Origin: Reichenbachiella sp. 5M10
GTDB taxonomy: Bacteria; Bacteroidota; Bacteroidia; Cytophagales; Cyclobacteriaceae
Assembly: GCF_002742335.1 (NCBI RefSeq)
Contig: NZ_MDGR01000007.1
Coordinates: forward strand, 4,406,501-4,470,500
Direction: 5' to 3'
Length of the DNA stretch: 64,000 nucleotides
Position numbers and translations under genes: made by a program. The notes under the pieces are model-generated. The model was given only the letters and a program-made list of their open reading frames with translations. It made no database searches and was not told the origin of the DNA. The first letter of the stretch is position 1. Each line of letters begins with the position of its first letter. Of this stretch, positions 25,133 to 34,480 are shown piece by piece.

Positions 25133-27496
25133 TTATTTTTTGAACGTATAGGTGAGATTGACAAAATAGGATCGGCCATACCCAAACAGTTGGCTGGTAG
25201 AGGTACTGGAACTGTGCCCACTAGAGGGTAGACCTGTGGTTGATACTGAGACTACATCGAGTAGGTTTCTAGCTCCGATTTTGATGCTGAGACTGTTGTC
25301 GAATAGGTTTTTTTGCATACTGGCATCCAAGAAGGTGTATGGGGCCACGGTGATTTTGTTGATACCGTCTTCATTTTGGGCATAGCGCTCGTTACTGCCG
25401 TTGTATTTGATATTGACTGCCGCGGTGGTGTTGATTTTACTGAAGAGGTAGGCCAGTTGCCCACTTCCAGTCAAGGTGAAGAGGTAATCTTCGTCTGTGT
25501 TTTCGTTTTCGAGGGATTGTCGCACGCCCGTATACGCTGCCCCGAGCTGGAGGCTGAGGTGCTTGATTTGGACTTGGTTGCTGGTCGAAATACCGATGGT
25601 CTGGTACTGGTTGATGTTGAGATAAGTCGATCTCTGGATGTCGCTAACCGCAGTGGGGTCCGCGTCAGTGACGAGGGCGAGATCGACTTTGTCCTTGATG
25701 TTGAAATGATAGCCTTTGATTTCATTTTTGAATGTCACCAGTCCAAGATGACTTGGCTTGGAGAGGTTGAGCATGATGGAGACGCCATCTTCTGGCTCGA
25801 GATCGGGATTGCCGGTCACGTCATGGTTGGCATCTACAAAATAGCGGTATAGCTGTGTGTAGTTGGGTGTCTTGTAGGCAGAGCCTACTACTAGCTGTGT
25901 GGTGAATTGCCTCGGAGACTTGAGTATAGCTGCCATGGACCAAATCAAGTGGTTGTCATAGCTGGAGTTATTGTTGATCCGCAGGCCAGGGGATAGGGTC
26001 AGTGAGGGGATCATACTCCAGTCCGTCTGTACGAAGATGTCGGTATTGCGGAGACTTTGTTGAGAGACGTTGTTGGAGTATTTGCCACTGGCGATGGCGT
26101 CATATCCACGCTGAAAGTCAAACTCGTATCCAGTTGTTAGGCTCAGCCAAGTGAGGTGAGGGAGTAGGTTGTCAACCAGCCCCTTGGAATAGATCAACTC
26201 ACTTGATTGGTTTTTGTACAGACCGGTAGTGCTCACCTTGGCTTGGTGCTCTATGTCATAGGTGTAGTCTTCGAGGTAGCGCGTTTGCTTCTGATAGGAT
26301 AGGAATATCGTAGCAGAAGATTGCCCGATTTGCTGATCCAAACTGAGGCTTTGGACTTGGCGTTTGGTGAGGTACTTTTTGTCTCTGGCTTTGTACTCTG
26401 GCAATCCATCGATTCCCACACCTCCCAGGAGGGTGGTGTCGTGGATGTATAAGTTTTCTTGGTAGTATGCGAATTTGTAAGCAAGCTTAGTGGATTGGCT
26501 GATCCGGTAGTTGATTCCAGCGTTGAGGTTGAGCTGTTCTTTGGGGTTCCATTCATACCCACGTACACCTTCCGAGCCGTAGTAGTTTTCACCACGGTGG
26601 TCGTTTTTGAATCCTTTGAAGTCGTTGTGATTGGCACCAGCAGTGAGGGTTAGTTTTGGGTTGATACTGCTGGATAGTTGGATGCGTTGGATGTGTCTGC
26701 CCTCGTCACTCCAGTTGTATTCACTGCCGACGGTTTCTTCTTGTACTGAAGCGCTGATTTGTAGCGGACTTGGGTTGTCTTTTTTGGTAATGATGTTGAT
26801 GATGCCGGCGATGGCATTGGAGCCATACATGACACCCATTGATCCTTCGGTCACTTCGATGCGTTCGACATTGTCAAGGTTGAGTTGCGTGATGTCAATG
26901 TCATTGCCTACCCCATTGTCACTGATGACTGGGATGTTGTCAATGAGGATTTTGACGTATTCTCCGCTGAGACCAAACATACTGACCGTTGATTTGCCGT
27001 CGCTGGCATTGGGTGTCACGCTGATGTTGGGGTTGAAATTGAGTACGTCAGATAGATCATTGCCCCCGAGTTGCTCGATGGTTTGTCTGTTGATTTCTTG
27101 GACGACATAGAGGTCTTTGTCAGTCGCGTGATTTTGGTAGGCATCTGACATGACAGTGACATCTTGCATGACTGTAGCTGTAGGTTGGAGTCGAAAGGGC
27201 TCCTTTTTTGCCTCGGAGAGAGTCTCTATGAGAGCCTCATAGCTGAGGTGTTGGGTTTGCAAGCGTAGCGGGTGAGCTAGGTCGGATGTTCGGAAATACC
27301 CGTCGATATCCGTGACCCCTTGCACAGATTGCTGCGGATCAGAGATAGATTGGAGCAGCACACCCATCCCGACAATAGGTTCGTTGGTCTCATGATCTAG
27401 AAATTGGAGTTCTACAGATTGACCTTGTGCTGCTCCGCTATAAAGCAAAATCGTGAGGGCTAGCGCCCAAAATATGGTTACATTTCTTTGTCTCAT
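25133..27496 (-). CDS. hmuR: TonB-dependent haem receptor (HmuR-like)
   Basis: A 787-residue outer-membrane receptor. The signal peptide ends near GAAQGQS. An N-terminal CarboxypepD-like domain (residues 28-105) is followed by the plug with LIDNIPVIS and VERIEVTEGSMGVMYG, then INIITKK, which are typical plug landmarks. The barrel contains AYKTPNYTQLYRYF and GNPDLEPE, a variant of the haem-receptor FRAP/NPNL region, and ends FVNLTYTFKK. It imports haem across the outer membrane using TonB energy. It heads the operon with hmuY, and a palindromic operator candidate overlaps its start region. The gene symbol rests on context. Confidence 0.88.
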   Translation of the reverse strand: MRQRNVTIFWALALTILLYSGAAQGQSVELQFLDHETNEPIVGMGVLLQSISDPQQSVQGVTDIDGYFRTSDLAHPLRLQTQHLSYEALIETLSEAKKEPFRLQPTATVMQDVTVMSDAYQNHATDKDLYVVQEINRQTIEQLGGNDLSDVLNFNPNISVTPNASDGKSTVSMFGLSGEYVKILIDNIPVISDNGVGNDIDITQLNLDNVERIEVTEGSMGVMYGSNAIAGIINIITKKDNPSPLQISASVQEETVGSEYNWSDEGRHIQRIQLSSSINPKLTLTAGANHNDFKGFKNDHRGENYYGSEGVRGYEWNPKEQLNLNAGINYRISQSTKLAYKFAYYQENLYIHDTTLLGGVGIDGLPEYKARDKKYLTKRQVQSLSLDQQIGQSSATIFLSYQKQTRYLEDYTYDIEHQAKVSTTGLYKNQSSELIYSKGLVDNLLPHLTWLSLTTGYEFDFQRGYDAIASGKYSNNVSQQSLRNTDIFVQTDWSMIPSLTLSPGLRINNNSSYDNHLIWSMAAILKSPRQFTTQLVVGSAYKTPNYTQLYRYFVDANHDVTGNPDLEPEDGVSIMLNLSKPSHLGLVTFKNEIKGYHFNIKDKVDLALVTDADPTAVSDIQRSTYLNINQYQTIGISTSNQVQIKHLSLQLGAAYTGVRQSLENENTDEDYLFTLTGSGQLAYLFSKINTTAAVNIKYNGSNERYAQNEDGINKITVAPYTFLDASMQKNLFDNSLSIKIGARNLLDVVSVSTTGLPSSGHSSSTSTSQLFGYGRSYFVNLTYTFKK

Positions 27497-27498
27497 TA

Positions 27499-27515
27499 TT
27501 TAGATTGATTCTAAA
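27499..27515 (-). promoter_or_regulatory. Palindromic operator candidate of the haem operon
   Basis: TTTAGA (27499-27504) and TCTAAA (27510-27515) form an inverted repeat around TTGAT, only three bases upstream of the hmuR start codon. Flanking ATT/AAT extend the symmetry. The position before a haem-uptake gene suggests an iron- or haem-responsive repressor site of the Fur or DtxR type (inference; the regulator is not in the window). Confidence 0.55.
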
Positions 27516-27715
27516 CAATGCAAATCTGCTGCAATCTCTATCACTACACAATCGCTAGACCTAGTGAAAAGCCTAGCTAGTATTAGTGAATTTGATGAGA
27601 CAGGTCTTTTGATACGTGTCATCGATTAGGTAGGGATGAAAAGTAGGACGGGCCTGAGTGTTATTTTGTGAAGGATTGATTAGTTTGTGAGACATTCTGA
27701 ACTAAATGAAAAAAC

Positions 27716-28318
27716 ATGAAAATCAAATTTACACTTGTAGTAGCGATGCTGCTGATGGTTTTTGGGAGTCAAGCTCAAAAATTGAAAGTAACGTCGGGGA
27801 AGTTGAAAGCACTCTCTTCGTATAAATCTTATAATATGGAGTATAGCTATCACGAGGGCTTGAAAATTGGCAAGAAAACCGAGGAAGAGTATTTGGCTGA
27901 GAAAAAGGAAGCCAAAAATGAAAAGGAAGCAGGAACTGGAGACGCTTGGGTAGCGACTTGGCACGAAAACAAAGAGGGAGGTAAATTTTTTGACAAGTTC
28001 GAGACACTTTTCAACGAAGTGCTATCCAAGGACGGTGTGACCGCTAGTAGAGACAATGCAGACGCTCCGTGCACGATCAAAATAGAAGTGTATTTTTTGG
28101 ATCCAGGGTATCACATTGGGATTTCGTCTAAACCCGCTTACGTGAGCATGAAGGCTACTTTTGTGGCAGATGGTAGCGAAATCGCCGTAGTAGACTTGGC
28201 CAAAGCACCAGGGCAAGGAGCTGGAGGATACGATTTTGATGCTTCATATAGAATATCGGAGGCCTTCGAAAAAACCGGAAAGACCTTGGCAAAAGAGCTG
28301 TCTAAGCAGGCGTATTGA
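27716..28318 (+). CDS. Secreted protein of unknown function
   Basis: A 200-residue protein with a signal peptide (MKIKFTLVVAMLLMVFGSQAQ). The mature part has an acidic/lysine-rich helix (KKTEEEYLAEKKEAKNEKE), then beta-rich CTIKIEVYFLDPGY, and a C-terminal helix. It does not match a family I can name with confidence; it looks like the single-domain periplasmic proteins widespread in Bacteroidota. It is divergent from the haem receptor with 219 bases between starts and ends in a good intrinsic terminator, so it appears to be transcribed alone. Confidence 0.8.
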   Translation: MKIKFTLVVAMLLMVFGSQAQKLKVTSGKLKALSSYKSYNMEYSYHEGLKIGKKTEEEYLAEKKEAKNEKEAGTGDAWVATWHENKEGGKFFDKFETLFNEVLSKDGVTASRDNADAPCTIKIEVYFLDPGYHIGISSKPAYVSMKATFVADGSEIAVVDLAKAPGQGAGGYDFDASYRISEAFEKTGKTLAKELSKQAY

Positions 28319-28345
28319 TTGGTCCTACCCAACAGTAGAAAATTT

Positions 28346-28376
28346 AAACCCTGATTTGATCGAGTCAGGGTTTTTT
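28346..28376 (+). terminator. Intrinsic terminator after the 200-residue secreted protein
   Basis: AAACCCTGA (28346-28354) pairs with TCAGGGTTT (28365-28373) around a ten-base loop, followed by more T residues. It resembles the terminator at 9694-9724 in stem sequence. Confidence 0.85.
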
Positions 28377-28455
28377 GTTGTTCAATTTTGCCAGACATCT
28401 CCAAACATTTTTGTCCTAGATCAGTTCAACTCATTAACGAAAAAATGAATAACTC

Positions 28456-29616
28456 ATGAAGAATTTCGAATTATACAATCCTACCAATCTAATTTTTGGC
28501 AAAGGCCAAATCGAAAAGATAAAAGATCTCATCCCTACTAGTAGCAAAGTACTGATGCTCTATGGAGGAGGAAGTATCAAGACCAATGGAGTCTACAATC
28601 AAACGATTGCTGCTTTGGCAGAACATGAGGTGGTTGAGTTTGGAGGGATCGAAGCGAACCCCGAGTATCAGACCTTGCTCAAAGCTTTGGCGGTGATCAA
28701 AGAGGAAAAAATTGATTTCCTATTGGCAGTGGGAGGCGGTTCAGTGATCGATGGGACCAAATTTCTTTCTTCAGCTGCTTTGTATGAAGGAGATACTCCT
28801 TGGGATATACTAGCCAACCGCATTCGTACGGTCAAGGGGATGCCATTTGGGACGGTACTCACTCTGCCAGCTACGGGCAGTGAGATGAATAGTGGGGCAG
28901 TCGTCAGTCGCAAAGAGACGAACGAAAAATTAGCGATGGGTGGACCAGGCTTGTTTCCTCAGTTTTCGATTTGTGATCCTGAGGTGGTGCGTTCGATTCC
29001 AGAGCGGCAGTTGGCCAATGGAGTAGCGGATGCATATACCCATGTGTTGGAGCAGTATATGACCTACCCGACAGAGGCTCATCTGCAGGATCGAATATCC
29101 GAATCCATCATGCAAACTTTGGTAGAGGTAGCACCGAGAGTGATTGTTGATCCATCCAATTATGATGTAGCGGCTAACTTCATGTGGTGTTGTACCATGG
29201 CTCTCAATGGTCTGATACAAAAGGGCGTCCCGACAGATTGGTCTGTACACATGATCGCTCATGAGATCACAGCACATTATGGCGTAGACCATGCCCGTAC
29301 TTTGGCGATTGTTTTGCCGAGTGCCTATCAGCTTCAGTTTGACAAGAAGAAAGAGAAACTGGCACAGTATGCCGAGCGTGTATGGGATGTGACCGAGGGT
29401 ACGGTCGAAGAAAAAGCGAAGATAGCGATCGAGAAAACAGAGTCTTTTTATCAATCGCTTGGCATCAAGACTAAGTTGAGAGACTACACAGATGACTATC
29501 AAGGGTTTGCTGCCAAGGCAGCACAGAGCTTGAGAGAGCATGGCTTGGTCAAGCTTGGTGAGCATGGAGATATCACCCCTGAGGTCGCGGAGAAGATCCT
29601 AGAGATGTCGTACTAG
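28456..29616 (+). CDS. Iron/zinc-containing alcohol dehydrogenase, YqhD-type
   Basis: A 386-residue group III alcohol dehydrogenase. The nucleotide-binding GGGS is at residues 93-96. The four metal ligands can be placed as Asp192, His196, His265 and His279; the intervals (4, 69 and 14 residues) are the same as in E. coli YqhD. The HARTLAIVLP string and DWSVHMIAHE fit that branch too. YqhD-like enzymes reduce aldehydes with NADPH and protect from lipid-peroxidation aldehydes. It is cytoplasmic. The gene stands alone and ends at a strong bidirectional terminator. Confidence 0.93.
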   Translation: MKNFELYNPTNLIFGKGQIEKIKDLIPTSSKVLMLYGGGSIKTNGVYNQTIAALAEHEVVEFGGIEANPEYQTLLKALAVIKEEKIDFLLAVGGGSVIDGTKFLSSAALYEGDTPWDILANRIRTVKGMPFGTVLTLPATGSEMNSGAVVSRKETNEKLAMGGPGLFPQFSICDPEVVRSIPERQLANGVADAYTHVLEQYMTYPTEAHLQDRISESIMQTLVEVAPRVIVDPSNYDVAANFMWCCTMALNGLIQKGVPTDWSVHMIAHEITAHYGVDHARTLAIVLPSAYQLQFDKKKEKLAQYAERVWDVTEGTVEEKAKIAIEKTESFYQSLGIKTKLRDYTDDYQGFAAKAAQSLREHGLVKLGEHGDITPEVAEKILEMSY

Positions 29617-29641
29617 CTTCGATTGCTGGGCCACAAAAAAT

Positions 29642-29693
29642 AAAAAGGTCTTTGGAAGAGTTACTTAGACGACTCTTCCAAAGACCTTTTTTT
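29642..29693. terminator. Bidirectional terminator with a perfect 20-bp stem
   Basis: A 20-base stem at 29642-29661 is perfectly complementary to 29672-29691, with a ten-base loop. The stem starts with A5 and ends with T5 (extended to T7), so it can end transcription on both strands between the convergent alcohol dehydrogenase and lactonase genes. Confidence 0.93.
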
Positions 29694-29716
29694 ATGCCTA
29701 GCGGATGTTGGTCTTA

Positions 29717-30844
29717 CTAAAACTTCAAGCACACAGGCTGAGAGATTTCGAGCTGCTGATCCGTGTAGTACATCATACCTGTTTCCTTGTCACGTTTGAA
29801 CACCGTGATGTTGTTGGATTTTTTGTTGGCCACCAGTATGTAGTTGTTGTCAGGTGAGAGTGTGAAATTTCTTGGCCAATCTCCCATTACTGATTCTGTA
29901 GCGATCATTTTGAGTGCAGAGGTCTCTGGGTCGATACTGAAGATGGCGATGCTGTTGTGTCCACGGTTGGAGGCGTAGAGGTATCTACCGTCGTCTGAGA
30001 CATGGATGTCTGCACAGCTGTTGTCTCCTTCGTGTCCTTCGGGTAGAGTGCTGACTTTGGATAGAGCAGTCATTTTTCCAGTCAAGGGGTCTATTGATGC
30101 AGTAGTCACCGTGCTAGAGAGCTCACTTATCACGAAAGCTATGTCCTTGTTGGGGTGGAAGGTCAAATGTCTTGGTCCGTCTCCTGCATCGAGTTGGAGT
30201 GCTACTTCTCCTTCTGCTGTGAGATCCGCTACGGAGTACATGCGGATTTGGTCTATACCTAGATCCACGCCGTAAAGGTATTGACCGTCTTTGGAGAATA
30301 CCGCACAGTGTGCATGAGGAGCTTCTTGGCGATCGGAATTCGGTCCAGTGCCTTCGTGCTGCTGGTTGACAGGGTTGTCACTCAATGCGCCTGCTGCGTC
30401 GAGTGGGTACGACACGACATTGCCTCCACCGTAGTTGGCGATGGCAACTAGACTGTCTTGTAGAGATACATAGCACGGATAGAGTCCTTGAGAGGATTGG
30501 CTGTTGATGAGGTCGAGTTGGGTGTGAGAGTCATTCCACTGGTAGGCGGTGACATTGCCCTCTCCCCCTTCGTTGACGGCATAGACGCGTTGCTTGTCTG
30601 GGCTCAGGGCCAAATACGAAGGGCTAGTCGTAGTAGCGACTAGCTGCTTGTCTGAGATTGCTCCAGTAGCAGGATCAAACTGGATGCTGTAGATACCTTC
30701 ACTGCCTTGCCCGGTGTAGGTTCCGACGAGTATTTCGAGTCTAGGGGTTGGCTCAGTGACCGATTCCTGTTGACTTTTATGTGTTTGAGTACTGCAGGCG
30801 GTGGACACTAAGGCCAAGAGTACATAAATCGTGTGACGTTTCAT
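29717..30844 (-). CDS. Lactonase family beta-propeller lipoprotein (Pgl-like)
   Basis: A 375-residue protein with a lipoprotein signal (LLALVSTAC). The remainder is a seven-bladed beta-propeller of the lactonase/6-phosphogluconolactonase (YbhE) type, with LVGTYTGQGSEGIY at the start and repeated LSPDKQRVYAVNEGG, FSKDGQYLYGVD and VSDDGRYLYASNRGH blade motifs. Cytoplasmic relatives hydrolyse 6-phosphogluconolactone; the signal places this one in the periplasm or on the outer membrane, so a different lactone substrate is likely. It is convergent with the alcohol dehydrogenase gene, ends at the shared terminator and has no partner in an operon. Confidence 0.88.
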   Translation of the reverse strand: MKRHTIYVLLALVSTACSTQTHKSQQESVTEPTPRLEILVGTYTGQGSEGIYSIQFDPATGAISDKQLVATTTSPSYLALSPDKQRVYAVNEGGEGNVTAYQWNDSHTQLDLINSQSSQGLYPCYVSLQDSLVAIANYGGGNVVSYPLDAAGALSDNPVNQQHEGTGPNSDRQEAPHAHCAVFSKDGQYLYGVDLGIDQIRMYSVADLTAEGEVALQLDAGDGPRHLTFHPNKDIAFVISELSSTVTTASIDPLTGKMTALSKVSTLPEGHEGDNSCADIHVSDDGRYLYASNRGHNSIAIFSIDPETSALKMIATESVMGDWPRNFTLSPDNNYILVANKKSNNITVFKRDKETGMMYYTDQQLEISQPVCLKF

Positions 30845-30960
30845 AAGATGTGTTTTTAGGTGTTGCTAAACTAATAAATCAAACCGGATAATTGCCAACT
30901 ACTCGCTGAGCGCGTGTACTTTGTCTCTGAACTGTGTTTTTCTCGATTCATGGTTTGGGT

Positions 30961-33900
30961 TTAGTGAGTCAACAGGATACGCTGTACCATATGATGGCCG
31001 TCAGTGATGACCTGTATCAGGTAGACACCACTAGTATATTGTCCAGAAGGCACCCATGTATACTGGTGCGTGCCTGGATTTTGTGGGCCATCGTGCAACG
31101 TCAGCAATGGTCTACCATATAAGTCGATTATCTGCACTTGGAGCGGGCCATTAGAGAGTGTCTTTATGGATACTGTCATCTCTTGGCTGAATGGGTTGGG
31201 GTAGGTGAGTACTTGAATGTTTGTAGGCTCAGTCACATCGAGTATGACGCTGTTGGCTTCTCCAGGGTTGCTATCGTTGAGTGCATACCAGCTGCTTGCT
31301 TTGGTGTTGTCGTAGTTGGGGTTTTGGAGTGCCAGCGAAGCGCCTTTGCCATCGGGTGAGGAGGGCCATGGGGCTACCGATTCGTAGCATACCTCTTCGG
31401 CGAGGTTGCCGTCTGCATCGAAGATTCGGACACACTCGGCTTCATTGCCCAATCCGAAATCAAAATCCCCCACTGTAGGGATATTGCCCTCGTAGTGGGC
31501 TGAGAAGTTTTCTACACTGCGGCAGAGTATCAAGAAGCCTCCCGCGGCTAGTGTTGTTTGATCTGGAACCGTAAAGATGTGATCGTCCTCTCCATCCTTC
31601 ATCACCCAGCCACTGAGGTCTAGGGTTTGGCCACCCTTGTTGTAGAGTTCTACCCAGTCCTCTATGTCTGGATCGTCTGCGGATTTGTAGAATATTTCAT
31701 TCACGATCAGGTCATTGAGCGGATTGTCTACCTCTTCGAATACTGCAGTAATTGTTGTGTTCTCGGTCAGGGTAATGTGGGTTTGCTCGTCGGTCTCGTC
31801 TATCCCCTCCCATCTGACAAAACGATGACCAGGTTTGGCAATAGCCGTCAGAGGAACGGGTACATTTCTGAAATACTCTCCTGTCCAGTTGGCTTGATCG
31901 ATGGTCAGCGTGCTGAGCTGGACAGATCCATAGCTATTGTTGTTGATCTCAACAGTGACCGAAACGGATTGACCGACCGAGAGTGTAGAACTGACGATAT
32001 TTTTCATCACAGCAGGTCGCTTCTGAGCAAAGTCACGCATGACATCCGCACGCTCCTTCCAGTAATTGTAGTCTCCATACCACCGGTTCATGTGGGCTTG
32101 GATTTCGTTTTCGATAGTGGCGATTTTCGCTTCCAGATTTTCACTGATATTGGCAGGGAGCCAAGTTGTGTTGAGTTGATCAGCGATGGTATTGACGAAC
32201 TGATGCTTAAAGCTGTCGTTGGTCATCAGCCTGCGGAGGATGAGTGTAGACCAGGGGGGATTGGGCCAGTCTGGTCCGTTGGATGCCAGTGCAAAACTCA
32301 GCGTATTGTTGCTGTGATCATTTTCTTCCCAAATGCCAAAACCAAAATCAGTATCATAGGCAATCCATCGCCATTTGGCTGTATCATTGGCTTCTCGCCA
32401 GTATTTGATGTTGTTGCCGGGCCAGTCCGTATTGTTGATGAATATGTTGGCACTCTGATAGTAGATGAAATTTTGGATATCTATCTGAGTAGCGATATAG
32501 GCTAGGTCTTCATCTGTGATAGTGCTGTGGTTTTCGAGGTATTGGACGAGTGCAAGGTAGTGCGCTTCGTCCCCATGAACAGGTATCCCTGAGGTTTCGA
32601 GCATTTCGATCTCGTCACTGTCTACATCGTGGTTGTCGGCGAGGAAATGTTCGTTGATTTTCTCACGCACGTTGTGGATGCCCCAGTACTCACCGTTGAT
32701 ATAGAGCACTGCGGGTTGGTATCCTTGTTTGTCTACACTTTCGTGAAAAAGTGACGTGTTGAACCCATCTCTTAGCATGGTGTTGTTCCAGTCGTTACCG
32801 GAGTTGCGTAGAACGATACTTGAAAATTCGTCTAGGTCTTTTTGATCGAAGAGCTCGTACTCGATAGGTCCGTCTCCGTAGGATTTTCTGAAATGTATGG
32901 CGAGGGACTTTTGGTCATTGCCCCGGCTGTATGCGCCGAATATTTTGGCCCCTGCATGCGCAGAAAACGCAATGTCTCCGTCGGTATCGATCATAGTGAG
33001 GTGTACGGGTTTTTCCCAGTCCTGCCAAAAATTCGACCCAAAATAGGGAAAGTCGTTCTCTGCGTTGGGGCCTTTGACATACATCCCCGTCGTGGGATCA
33101 AAGAAGTCGTCATGATCCACGATCAGGGATAGTACGGGTATCTCATGGCTGATGTTGATCATATAGGAAGCCGACGAGATCGGACCCGCCAAGGTGTTAG
33201 GAGCCAGTACTCTGGCACGGATGACGGTACTATTCGATACGGTGATCGCGGTGCTGTAGATAGCATCGGTATCCGTCGGTTCGCTACCGTCTGTCGTGTA
33301 GTAGATCGTGCCTGCCACGTCCTCGGTGTTCATCTCTACGGTGACATTGCCTTGGTAGAGGCCACTTGGTTGGGCGAGTGTCACCTCGCCCGCGATGGCA
33401 TCATAGGCGGTCGTGTTGTTTTCTGTTCCAGGTGTAGCTTCTGCAAAATAGTGTAATTCGTCAGATCCTGATAAGCGACCGATAGAGATCCCAGCGCGGA
33501 GCGAACCGGTGTAGAGCGTATCGATAATTTCCTGTACACTGTTGCGTAGAAACAAAGAATCGCCCGACGAAGAAATTTTGAAGTCCGTATGAAAACTGTT
33601 TTGGTAAAGGGAGATGTCGTCGGAGATCACTCCGGCATGTGCAGCGGCTGTACTGCCCAGCGTTAAGATAGGAATGATCGTCAGGTCAGAAGATCCCGAA
33701 CCAGCGTTGTGCAGTTGGATGGCCAGGAGATTCTCTCCCTCCACCAACAGATCACTGTGATCGGATACATCGTAACGTTCGGGTGCTCCACCGTGGTACA
33801 TGGTCGCTTCGCGCAACGCTGAACTTTCGTCAAAGGCTGGCGGAGTACCTGTCAGTCCTGAGCGAGCGATCTCTGTCCCATTGAGATAGGCAACAAAACC

Positions 33901-34464
33901 ATCGTCATAGTCAATATCAAGGAGTAGACGGTCTATGGATGCAGCCCCATCTACTGCAAAGGTCTTGCGGAGGTAAACAGCGTTAGTCGCCTCGATGATC
34001 GTCTGGTCGTCATCGTCTCCATAGCCGATACTTGTTGGGCCTTCTAACCAGCCCGATGCATCGAAGCTATCGCTGATCCATTCGCTACTCGGCTCTGCAG
34101 TCGGCACGAAGTATTGCCAGGTGTCTCCCTGATCGATCACGGTGCGCCAGTAGGTCGGAGGGGTTTTGCGGTCTTTGTCCGAGGCAAATACCAGCAAGTA
34201 GCCCCCAGCTGCGAGTTCAAACTCGGGGAAGGTCCAAAAGCTATCAGGGGTGGAGCTATCTGAGACTCCGTAGCCCGAGAGGTCAATAGAAGCATCGGTC
34301 GGGTTGTAGATTTCGAACCAGTCTGAGCTTTCGCCATCTTCGTCGTAGATGGTCTCGATGTTGGAGGCCATCGCTTCGTTGAACTGTAGCCCTTGAGCAG
34401 AGAGGGTCTGTGTCGTGAGTAGAGCGAATCCTGTTACTATCCAAAATTTAGTCATAGCTATCAT
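30961..34464 (-). CDS. Large CotH-kinase surface protein with T9SS sorting domain
   Basis: A 1167-residue exported protein. Order: signal peptide ending SAQ; lamin-tail (LTD) domain at about 26-100 (SSDWFEIYNPTDASIDLSGY); jelly-roll-like region to about 275; chitobiase-type beta domain 355-435 (GTIYYTTDGSEPT); CotH domain about 440-800 with YINGEYWGIHNVREK and a W-x-W-I-x-YDTDFGFG segment near 700; InlB-like repeat (GHRFVRWEGI); second LTD near 910-1045; and a T9SS type A sorting domain from about 1085 (YPNPFSQEMTV). CotH proteins are atypical protein kinases first known from spore coats. It is the last gene of the five-gene operon, 16 bases after tolC. Confidence 0.9.
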   Translation of the reverse strand: MIAMTKFWIVTGFALLTTQTLSAQGLQFNEAMASNIETIYDEDGESSDWFEIYNPTDASIDLSGYGVSDSSTPDSFWTFPEFELAAGGYLLVFASDKDRKTPPTYWRTVIDQGDTWQYFVPTAEPSSEWISDSFDASGWLEGPTSIGYGDDDDQTIIEATNAVYLRKTFAVDGAASIDRLLLDIDYDDGFVAYLNGTEIARSGLTGTPPAFDESSALREATMYHGGAPERYDVSDHSDLLVEGENLLAIQLHNAGSGSSDLTIIPILTLGSTAAAHAGVISDDISLYQNSFHTDFKISSSGDSLFLRNSVQEIIDTLYTGSLRAGISIGRLSGSDELHYFAEATPGTENNTTAYDAIAGEVTLAQPSGLYQGNVTVEMNTEDVAGTIYYTTDGSEPTDTDAIYSTAITVSNSTVIRARVLAPNTLAGPISSASYMINISHEIPVLSLIVDHDDFFDPTTGMYVKGPNAENDFPYFGSNFWQDWEKPVHLTMIDTDGDIAFSAHAGAKIFGAYSRGNDQKSLAIHFRKSYGDGPIEYELFDQKDLDEFSSIVLRNSGNDWNNTMLRDGFNTSLFHESVDKQGYQPAVLYINGEYWGIHNVREKINEHFLADNHDVDSDEIEMLETSGIPVHGDEAHYLALVQYLENHSTITDEDLAYIATQIDIQNFIYYQSANIFINNTDWPGNNIKYWREANDTAKWRWIAYDTDFGFGIWEENDHSNNTLSFALASNGPDWPNPPWSTLILRRLMTNDSFKHQFVNTIADQLNTTWLPANISENLEAKIATIENEIQAHMNRWYGDYNYWKERADVMRDFAQKRPAVMKNIVSSTLSVGQSVSVTVEINNNSYGSVQLSTLTIDQANWTGEYFRNVPVPLTAIAKPGHRFVRWEGIDETDEQTHITLTENTTITAVFEEVDNPLNDLIVNEIFYKSADDPDIEDWVELYNKGGQTLDLSGWVMKDGEDDHIFTVPDQTTLAAGGFLILCRSVENFSAHYEGNIPTVGDFDFGLGNEAECVRIFDADGNLAEEVCYESVAPWPSSPDGKGASLALQNPNYDNTKASSWYALNDSNPGEANSVILDVTEPTNIQVLTYPNPFSQEMTVSIKTLSNGPLQVQIIDLYGRPLLTLHDGPQNPGTHQYTWVPSGQYTSGVYLIQVITDGHHMVQRILLTH

Positions 34465-34480
34465 GTTCTTTTTAGTCGAA

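Noticed and set aside
31627-32505. A 292-residue plus-strand frame inside the large CotH gene
   Set aside because: Sense strand encodes conserved CotH and repeat domains; the antisense product has no family features.
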